A stretch of 64,000 nt of DNA, taken from positions 64,116,239 through 64,180,238 of the forward strand of contig OU744723.1 in NCBI GenBank assembly GCA_916613615.1. The letters run 5' to 3'. The stretch is from Steromphala cineraria (Eukaryota > Mollusca > Gastropoda > Trochida > Trochidae). Both the position numbers and the translations under genes were made by a program. Positions 57,075 to 64,000 of this stretch are shown in pieces (position 1 is the first letter of the stretch; each line of letters starts with the position of its first letter). The notes under the pieces were generated by a model. It did not search any database. It saw nothing but the letters and a program-made list of their open reading frames with translations, and had not been told where the DNA came from.

Positions 57075-58220
57075 TCAGAGAAATGTAGTAAGGATTCTTG
57101 ATTCGATCCTTTGAGATGGACAGTTGATAGAAAATATCTTCCTACCAAAACTGCCGTTCTTTCTAATCTCCCAAACTTCCACCGTGTTTGATAATGCGAT
57201 TGAGTAAAGCAGAAAACCTGGAGTAATTTTCATTGTCCTGTGTCTATCAACTTTACTGACTATTTGAGGTTTACCGAATTGCCCTTCAAACATTTTCACA
57301 ACTTTGATATTATATTTGCCATATGCATACCCCTCAGTATATAATATCATTCCAGAGTTAGACTGTTCAAGGACGGCCAATGCAGCATTTGCGTAAAGCC
57401 TTCGAGAATAGATATTCTTTTTCATATACATGTCCATGCACTTGATCAAATGTCCTACATATTCCTCTACCCAGCATGCAGTATTTCCGTCAATTGCAAG
57501 ATATCTAGATTTAGCCCTTCTCATGTTTAACCAGATTTCTCTGTTATTCACGGTCTTAGGATCATGGCTCCAAATGTATTTGTCATCATGACTGTTGTAA
57601 TGCAGCTGAGTTATGTAAAACAGTTTGTCGTTGTAAATATTCAAATTAACAGCATACTTGTGATTTGAAGATTTTTCTTTTTTCGAAAGTGGCTTCACTT
57701 TTTGTTTGTATATTCCACTTTTCTCAGACCAGAACAAAATGTTGGATTTTCGATCATAAATTGTAGAAAAGATGGTTTTTTTCACTGCAATAGTCTTAGT
57801 CTTCTCAATTTGACCTGATTTTAATGACACTTTATAAAAGAATCTTGTGTTGCTTGGTTCATATTTCGAGACCATTAAAAAAGATGCATCGTTTTTGGCC
57901 TCAGAGCCTACTTCATCAACTCTCATCTCTCGGGACTCAACATAATTTCTTATCACCTGAGTCTTCAGACCATCTTCTTTAGTCTCATTGTACAAGTGTC
58001 CAGAATCCAGATCTGCAAGGACACATCCAGGGGTGGACATACACGCTACAGCACACTGTATAGGTGTTTTACACTTGGTACGCGTCAGATACAGGTGATG
58101 TGCAAGTTTGAGAGGTTCATCATTCTTGTATTTGAAATTTGATGTACATCTAAAATCTGCCTGTACAGATACGACCAGCAGGGAGACAATGTTGAGCACT
58201 AGACAACCAGGTGGGCTCAT
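57075..58220 (-). CDS. Secreted PAN/Apple-like protein with propeller-like region, type I, copy 4
   Basis: Intact frame of 381 residues and the best reference for type I. Signal peptide about 1-21 (MSPPGCLVLNIVSLLVVSVQ). PAN-like core with Cys 25, 50, 56, 60 and 66 (single copy of VACMSTPGCVLADLDS). Propeller-like region of about 110-365 (STIYDRKSNILFWSEKSGIY; NIKVVKMFEGQFGKPQ; NTVEVWEIRKNGS), ending ILTTFL. Only the type I start codon region retained here and at 62.7 kb has this MSPPG opening. A second frame overlapping the 3' end (56876-57148) is an out-of-frame shadow. Predicted extracellular; ligand unknown. Confidence 0.8.
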   Translation of the reverse strand: MSPPGCLVLNIVSLLVVSVQADFRCTSNFKYKNDEPLKLAHHLYLTRTKCKTPIQCAVACMSTPGCVLADLDSGHLYNETKEDGLKTQVIRNYVESREMRVDEVGSEAKNDASFLMVSKYEPSNTRFFYKVSLKSGQIEKTKTIAVKKTIFSTIYDRKSNILFWSEKSGIYKQKVKPLSKKEKSSNHKYAVNLNIYNDKLFYITQLHYNSHDDKYIWSHDPKTVNNREIWLNMRRAKSRYLAIDGNTACWVEEYVGHLIKCMDMYMKKNIYSRRLYANAALAVLEQSNSGMILYTEGYAYGKYNIKVVKMFEGQFGKPQIVSKVDRHRTMKITPGFLLYSIALSNTVEVWEIRKNGSFGRKIFSINCPSQRIESRILTTFL

Positions 58221-59814
58221 CCTGCCAGGACAAGGATTAATTCAGTCTGTAACGTTGAAAACAATTCAAATAATTTAGTCACAAAATGCTGTTTTAAATT
58301 CTAGTTCTTCTTGCTTCTCTGTTTTATGAATTTTATTGTAGATCTATGGCTTTTTAATTTCTGTCTCCTATTCTTAAAAAATGTAAACACACCAAAGAAA
58401 TATACAATCCTTCAGATGGATGTTCTGCTGATAACTGCCGGAATCCACAGAAACAGAAGGTAAGCAATGTTGGAAAACATCACACAATGTGGACCAGGCC
58501 AATCGCTTCTGTAGTCAACCAATACAACAATACCTATTTTTAATGTTTGATGTTGTTTCAAAATTTCACAAGTATTATCTTGTATTTCATTGATTTCCTT
58601 TATACGAATATTTGAAATTCCTCTATCCAGTCTTTTGAAATGTTAAAAACGTCAAGCCATATACATGGATAATAATTTTCAAAAACAGAGGTGTACAGTT
58701 TCATAATTGTTTTAAAACTAGTCTCGTCTTCTGAAACGCCATAATAAATATCGATCAATTTGAAATGAAAGTAGTAATGTCATATGTAAACGTTTGTCTA
58801 GAAATAAACTGATGAATATAAATTTCTGCATATTTCTATCAAATCAAAAGTATATCGTATCCGTATTGATATTAGCATTTGCTTGTTTATCAATCCGGTT
58901 CCTTCTTTTTGAGAAATAAAAAATCCAGTTGTCAGTGCTTGCTCCTTTGCGTGTAGGGGCACTATAGCAGCACAGAAAAGTAAAGGGTCAGCAGCGAGGC
59001 ATTCAATGAGAAACTAGCATTTGGGCCATGCATAAACCATAGTGGTTTATCCTATCAATAAATATACATATAGATGATGTAAACTTGAACAATTTTGAAA
59101 ACGGTGCCTTCATTTCACACTGATATAGAACCTTTTGGGTGCAGTTGTAATAAATATCCAACAGCTCATTCTTGACATTTATGAATTCAATATTTGAAAT
59201 ATTTTAAATGTTTCTTAAAATTCTATGAATGTATGACACTATCAAGTTTCGACATCAATACTTTTCTCGTAAGTATATGGTGTTGATAAGATTTGTGAAA
59301 GTAACATTAGAAGTTGTTTCAGAAGCCTTCAAAAATAACTTCCTGTACAAGTTCATGTTAGATTAGAACTCCATGACATTGAATAAAAGGAAATAAAACA
59401 GATATAAATTTAATGCTTAAAATGATTATGCTTAAGACTTACTCAGCAAAAACCAAAATCTGAACAAAGAATAAAAATAGAGGTTAAGAGAACATAATTC
59501 AGTTTTCATAGATTTAATGTTTTCAAATAGATCGAATAGATCTAGAACATAATGCAAGATCTTTGAATTGATATTTTGTGCAAAAGCCCACCACATCGAA
59601 TGAGTGAATCGGGTTTGGTTTAAAAGTATATCATTCATGAATCATTAAGAAATGGTTCTGGTTATTTTGAAAAAACAAATGTCAACACATGAACTACATT
59701 ACCCAGAAAAAGTTAGAAATAGAAAAGAGAAGTTTATCACACAAATTCCCTTTCCTTCTATGTGAATAATTTTTTATCATTGATGAAAATTTTAGTGGTT
59801 AAATTGTGATTATT
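58221..59814. other. Upstream flank of type I copy 4 and intergenic DNA
   Basis: 58221-58740 is an inverted, diverged copy of 61.83-62.68 kb, so both probably contain the type I promoter. A repeat-arm fragment lies at about 58968-59022. The frame 59432-59638 has no recognisable similarity. Confidence 0.5.
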
Positions 59815-60340
59815 TTTAAGCAGGATTCACAATTAACGAACGGATGAGTTAAAATGAGTGAGCCAGTGATTCAAAGTACACTTATTCATTTTTAACATTG
59901 AGTAGATATATTTAGTAAATAATAATGTAATATTTTATATAAAGTTATCCTGCATGTGTACAGAGGTTATTATGGGTCTGATGCCTTCGTTTTGTAATAA
60001 AAATTTGACTTAACGTGACCGTCATTCACACTTGTCGATTGTAAAGAGAAAATGAGTGAGTCAGATACTCGGTTCTACAAAACTGCTAGTACTAGCAGCC
60101 GTGATATAAGTGAAAAACACTTAAACAGGGGCGTTAAACCTCACAACACCTCGCCTCAATACAGCTCATATCAGATGAACATTTTATTAAGGGAACCTTT
60201 CTTTTCATTTTAGTATAAAATACCAAGTAAAATCGTATCTACTCCTGCATTCCTCTCTGACTCTGTATTTCCTTCTCTTTAAGTCACTGAGACTGTACGG
60301 TAATTACCCATCTCCTCTGAGACTATAAGTCAATCTTTTA
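59815..60340. repeat. Diverged copy of the LINE-flank block
   Basis: Matches 24.07-24.30 plus the start of the next block (gtgagccagtgattcaa, ttgacttaacg..., cttgtcgattgtaaagag, agcagccgtgatataagtga), with more differences than A, B and C show among themselves. The LINE, the fold-back and the 138-bp insertion are absent, so this may be an older form of the unit. Confidence 0.6.
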
Positions 60341-60352
60341 CTGCAGATTAGC

Positions 60353-60502
60353 AAGGCCTAGTAGAAGGTCGCGGCAGTCGACCTTTCTGCGACCTATGAC
60401 CCTCCAACGTTATACGTGCGAAGGCAGACTATTGGCTTGGTAAGATGAGTTCTGATTGGTCAATTCGAAACGTGGGCTGACGCGACCCTCCACTAGGCCT
60501 TT
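60353..60502. mobile_element. Short MITE-like element with about 20-bp inverted ends
   Basis: The ends aaggcctagtagaaggtcgc and gcgaccctccactaggcctt are inverted repeats with mismatches, about 150 bp apart. Non-coding; target duplication not clear. Confidence 0.55.
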
Positions 60503-60911
60503 CTAGACCCCATGATAGGAGTACGGATATTCTGTCGTTACGTCATAGCTCTATGACGTCATTAAACATGACTTCAAACAGTGACGTCATAACATTCCTC
60601 GCTAGGCTTGTCAAACGTAACGGAAGCTTACGACGTCTAATTTTTTCTTTCTGGTTGTGCGCGGTCAATAAAAAGATTTTTTGTCATATGAGACAATAGG
60701 TTTGATAAAATATGATAAAATGTGACATCAAAATTATTAACTATTTATAATTAGAGCGTATTTTGCGAACTACTTCTAGCCGCCCATCTTGAAGTAGTGA
60801 GCAACATTATGAATGGCGTATGAGTACAATTTGTACTTTACCGGCCGCGCGTAGTTTTTAATGTTACTCTTTTTTCCCCGTTTTATGCATTAAAATCATC
60901 TTGGGTAAGAA
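60503..60911. other. CRE-rich intergenic stretch
   Basis: Contains several tgacgtca/cgtca sites (about 60538-60592). No gene. Confidence 0.4.
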
Positions 60912-61070
60912 AAAGAATAACCAACTCTGTGCTCGGAATTACGGATTATCTGTCCCTCGTTAATTATTGTGTCAAACTCCTCGCTGAAGCTCGGAGTTTA
61001 TCGCAATAATTAACTCAGGACAGATAATCCGTAATTCCTCGGAACTCGTTGATTATTCTTATATTATTAC
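60912..61070. repeat. Fold-back element with CTCG-type centre
   Basis: Arms around ggaattacggattatctgtc and its complement; centre actcctcgctgaagctcgga. Further TGACGTCA sites follow at about 61145-61175. Confidence 0.85.
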
Positions 61071-61288
61071 TCGCCCGTGTAAGATACCGCAGTGTAATAT
61101 TTATACGACAATATTAAACTAGTGTAATAACACAATGCAAGATTGACGTCATAGAAGTGTGTTGTTGTGACGTCACAGTGTAAGTGCGCCGTCACAATTG
61201 TTGCTGATTCGCGAAAATGTTAGTTTCGGCAACTTATCGGCAATTATGTTAGATTTTTAGGGCAAGTAATAAACAGAATACTAAACCC
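61071..61288. other. CRE-rich spacer between two fold-backs
   Basis: TGACGTCA-type sites at about 61145-61152 and 61169-61176. No coding sequence. Confidence 0.4.
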
Positions 61289-61403
61289 CTTCCATTTAAT
61301 ATTATTTTTATTAAACTCGTGAATGATTTGGTATCAAACTCGCTTTCGCTCGATTTATACAAAATCATTAACTCGTTTAATAAAAATAGTATTAAATGGA
61401 AGG
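61289..61403. repeat. Fold-back element with CTCG-type centre
   Basis: Arms ccttccatttaatattattt... and complement, with centre aactcgctttcgctcg. Same design as the 20.4 and 60.9 kb elements but unrelated arm sequence. Poly-C tracts follow at about 61508 and 61577-61599. Confidence 0.85.
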
Positions 61404-61639
61404 TCGTTTAGGATCCTCTATATATTGAGCATTTCAGTCCACCTTTAAAGAATTTTTCAGATGGCAAGTTTTTTTTTACTTCAATATAAACCGCAATGTA
61501 CAAAACTCCCCCCCCACCATATTTTGGTCGCGTGATGAAAAAGGAAGATATGTTTTACTCACGGGGTACATGTCTCCCCCCCCCCCCCCCCCCCCCCCAA
61601 GAAGAAATGTCTTGACATAGAGGCACTATAGTTTTTCAA

Positions 61640-62684
61640 CTAAATCTAGAAAACCATTTGAATGTTATTATTCTACAATTCCTTTTGTAAGAGAAATACC
61701 TGAAAACTTTGAATTATTGATGAAACACAACCACAGAAGGAATGTATATTTCTTTGGTGTGTTTACATTTGGTAAGAATAGGAGACGGAAATTCAAAAAG
61801 CATAACTGGAATTAAAACAGCATTTTGTGTATAAATTATTTAAATTTTTAAAGTTTTATATTGAGTCTATATTAGTTTTAAATCAATTATGAAACTGTAC
61901 ACCTCTGTTTTTGAAAATTATTATTGTATATGGCTTTACGTTGTTAACATTTCAAAAGACTGGATAGAGGAATTTCAAATATGTGGATAATGGAAATCAA
62001 TGAAATACAAGATATGTGGTGGCACGTGGTCCTGTGCGAAGCTCAGTTGACCGCTATCAGTGTAGTTCAGCAACATCTCGCGTGGCTCGCCGGATGGGTG
62101 GGTTAGCCGATTCATAGCTGAATGAACTGAGAGTTTGAAGGGTAATTCCCTGCCCCACACTGAGACACTGAGAAACTTGTGGTGTCGCCTTAGGCAAGAG
62201 ACTTTATTCAAAAATGTGCCTCTGTTCACCCAGCAGGAAATGGGTACCTGGTGAAAGTAGTGTTGGAGGGGACCCATCAAGCGCTTAATCGGCAACTTGG
62301 GTTAGACCAGGGTAATAATTCAGGGAGCGCCTTGAGCATGCATTCGGTGTGGATATGTGCGCTATATTTATACCTTAATTATTATTATTATAAGATATCA
62401 CTTGTGTGATTTTGAAACAACACCAAACATTAAAAATAGGAATTGTTTCATTGGTTGCCTACAGAAGCGATTGGTCCACATTGGGTGATGTTTTCAAACA
62501 TTGCTTACCTTCTGTGTCTGTGAATTCAGCCAGTTCTCAGCCGAACATCCATCTTTGTATACAATAAAGAAAAACCTTCCAACTCTCTAACCACGTAGAT
62601 CTGGAACAAAACACAGCATTTTGTGACTAAATTATTTGAATTGTCTTCAAAGTTACAGACTGAATTACTCCTTGTCGTGGAAGG
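61640..62684 (+). promoter_or_regulatory. Presumed upstream/5' UTR region of type I copy 5, inverted relative to 58.2-58.8 kb
   Basis: Apart from the SINE insertion, it aligns in reverse orientation with the upstream region of the 57.1 kb gene (tttctttggtgtgtttaca, gaaactgtacacctctgttt, caatcgcttctgtag in complement, ttcaaagttacagactgaat). Conservation up to the ATG suggests retained promoter and 5' UTR, but no core promoter motif can be named. Confidence 0.45.
62016..62391 (+). mobile_element. SINE with (ATT)n tail and 7-bp target duplication
   Basis: 376 bases inserted between two AAGATAT copies (62009-62015 and 62392-62398). The paralogous upstream region at 58.5 kb lacks it. The body has the conserved SINE-like stretch agcaggaaatgggtacctgg and ends gagcgccttgagcatgcat, gatatgtgcgctatattta and a tail of ATT repeats, as in SINEs of molluscs and other marine animals. 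The head is not clearly tRNA-derived. The minus-strand frame over it (61975-62295) is a shadow. Confidence 0.85.
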
Positions 62685-64000
62685 ATGAGCCCACCTGGTT
62701 GTCTAGTGCTCAACATTGTCTCCCTGCTGGTCGTATCTGTACAGGCAGAGTTTAGATGTACATCAGATTTCAAATACAAGAATGATGAACCTCTCAAACT
62801 TTCACATCACCTGTATCTGACGAGTACCAAGTGTAAAACACCTATTCAGTGTGCTGTAGCGTGTATGTCCACCCCTGGATGTGTCCTTGCAGATCTGGAT
62901 GCTGTAGCGTGTATGTCCACCCCTGGATGTGTCCTTGCAGATCTGGATTCTGTAGCGTGTATGTCCACCCCTGGATGTGTCCTTGCAGATCTGGATTCTG
63001 TAGCGTGTATGTCCACCCCTGGATGTGTCCTTGCAGATCTGGATTCTGTAGCGTGTATGTCCACCCCTGGATGTGTCCTTGCAGATCTGGATTCTGTAGC
63101 GTGTATGTCCACCCCTGGATGTGTCCTTGCAGATCTGGATTCTGTAGCGTGTATGTCCACCCCTGGATGTGTCCTTGCAGATCTGGATTCTGTAGCGTGT
63201 ATGTCCACCCCTGGATGTGTCCTTGCAGATCTGGATTCTGTAGCGTGTATGTCCACCCCTGGATGTGTCCTTGCAGATCTGGATTCTGTAGCGTGTATGT
63301 CCACCCCTGGATGTGTCCTTGCAGATCTGGATTCTGTAGCGTGTATGTCCACCCCTGGATGTGTCCTTGCAGATCTGGATTCTGTAGCGTGTATGTCCAC
63401 CCCTGGATGTGTCCTTGCAGATCTGGATTCTGTAGCGTGTATGTCCACCCCTGGATGTGTCCTTGCAGATCTGGATTCTGTAGCGTGTATGTCCACCCCT
63501 GGATGTGTCCTTGCAGATCTGGATTCTGTAGCGTGTATGTCCACCCCTGGATGTGTCCTTGCAGATCTGGATTCTGTAGCGTGTATGTCCACCCCTGGAT
63601 GTGTCCTTGCAGATCTGGATTCTGTAGCGTGTATGTCCACCCCTGGATGTGTCCTTGCAGATCTGGATTCTGTAGCGTGTATGTCCACCCCTGGATGTGT
63701 CCTTGCAGATCTGGATTCTGTAGCGTGTATGTCCACCCCTGGATGTGTCCTTGCAGATCTGGATTCTGTAGCGTGTATGTCCACCCCTGGATGTGTCCTT
63801 GCAGATCTGGATTCTGTAGCGTGTATGTCCACCCCTGGATGTGTCCTTGCAGATCTGGATTCTGTAGCGTGTATGTCCACCCCTGGATGTGTCCTTGCAG
63901 ATCTGGATTCTGTAGCGTGTATGTCCACCCCTGGATGTGTCCTTGCAGATCTGGATTCTGTAGCGTGTATGTCCACCCCTGGATGTGTCCTTGCAGATCT
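62685..64000 (+). CDS. Type I secreted PAN-like protein with in-frame 16-residue repeat array (partial, runs off window)
   Basis: The frame is open from ATG 62685 to the window end: 438 codons, no stop. Residues 1-21 are the type I signal peptide (MSPPGCLVLNIVSLLVVSVQ). Residues 22-56 are the first half of the PAN-like core with Cys 25, 50 and 56. From residue 57 the segment VACMSTPGCVLADLDS is repeated head to tail, 23 full units plus 44 of 48 bases of the next. Each unit has two cysteines (C-X5-C, then X9 to the next), so the visible part has about 48 in the array. The propeller-like region, if present, lies beyond the window. The plus-strand frame matches the intact paralogues, so the start is well supported. 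Whether the array is expressed or is an assembly product cannot be told. Confidence 0.8.
   Translation, partial: MSPPGCLVLNIVSLLVVSVQAEFRCTSDFKYKNDEPLKLSHHLYLTSTKCKTPIQCAVACMSTPGCVLADLDAVACMSTPGCVLADLDSVACMSTPGCVLADLDSVACMSTPGCVLADLDSVACMSTPGCVLADLDSVACMSTPGCVLADLDSVACMSTPGCVLADLDSVACMSTPGCVLADLDSVACMSTPGCVLADLDSVACMSTPGCVLADLDSVACMSTPGCVLADLDSVACMSTPGCVLADLDSVACMSTPGCVLADLDSVACMSTPGCVLADLDSVACMSTPGCVLADLDSVACMSTPGCVLADLDSVACMSTPGCVLADLDSVACMSTPGCVLADLDSVACMSTPGCVLADLDSVACMSTPGCVLADLDSVACMSTPGCVLADLDSVACMSTPGCVLADLDSVACMSTPGCVLADLDSVACMSTPGCVLAD
62853..64000 (+). repeat. 48-bp coding minisatellite, at least 23.9 units
   Basis: Units start at 62853, 62901, 62949 and every 48 bases up to 63957. 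Units 1 and 2 begin GCT, all later ones TCT; no other difference was seen by eye. The unit equals bases found once in the other copies (twice at 28.7 kb). The array continues past the window edge, so total length is unknown. Confidence 0.97.

Noticed and set aside
62846..63976. 376-residue minus-strand frame of perfect 16-residue repeats (…ATESRSARTHPGVDIH…)
   Set aside because: It is the antisense of the 48-bp repeat inside the plus-strand type I gene. The plus frame has the signal peptide and matches intact paralogues; this one has neither.

Overview
This is AT-rich, repeat-dense eukaryotic DNA with spliced or degenerate genes and no bacterial signals. It most likely comes from a marine gastropod mollusc. 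The pointers are a TRIM (RING, B-box, NHL-like) gene of the kind expanded in molluscs, mollusc-type dispersed repeats (for example the 'gccaaagcggc...aaaactcactcactcac' tail near 12.24 kb, which resembles abalone repeats I know of), many fold-back elements with TGACGTCA-rich flanks, and a SINE ending in (ATT)n. Species cannot be fixed from the sequence alone.

Layout. 0-0.13 kb is the acidic C-terminal end of an otherwise unseen gene. 0.13-7 kb is intergenic and holds several small transposons: two TTAA-flanked elements, a non-autonomous Tc1/mariner-like element, and fold-backs. 7-11.5 kb is a decayed TRIM-type pseudogene on the plus strand. 12.6-13.0 kb is a 37-bp minisatellite. From about 13.1 kb to the end the window is a tandemly duplicated cluster.

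The cluster is built from roughly 12-17 kb units (A about 15.2-27.6 kb, B about 27.6-44.2 kb, C about 44.2-56.9 kb, then a partial unit D). Each full unit carries one or two minus-strand members of a secreted protein family (signal peptide, PAN/Apple-like cysteine core, then about 280 residues that look like a YWTD-type beta-propeller). Each also carries a 5'-truncated, dead L1/Tx1-like LINE and a conserved set of fold-back and tRNA-like repeats. I distinguish two subtypes. Type I ends in ...ILTTFL: copies at 15.4 (intact), 27.8 (pseudogene), 44.4 (truncated), 57.1 (intact) and 62.7 kb (plus strand, runs off the window). Type II ends in ...LLVTFL: copies at 16.9 (fragment), 31.0 (intact) and 45.4 kb (intact).

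The outstanding feature is the last gene. A 48-bp segment encoding the second half of the PAN cysteine core (VACMSTPGCVLADLDS) is repeated in frame, almost perfectly, about 24 times and still continues at the window edge. The copy at 28.7 kb has exactly two of these units and all others have one, so the window shows stages in the birth of a coding minisatellite. Other points of interest are the mosaic pattern of insertions among units A, B and C (evidence of exchange between units), a 28-bp satellite amplified from one to about 35 copies in unit B only, a start codon recruited from 5' UTR in the 16.5 kb gene, and a 1.07-kb insertion carrying three tRNA-like modules and a terminal hairpin.

No catalytic pathway is encoded here. 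The intact genes are predicted extracellular proteins of unknown function.
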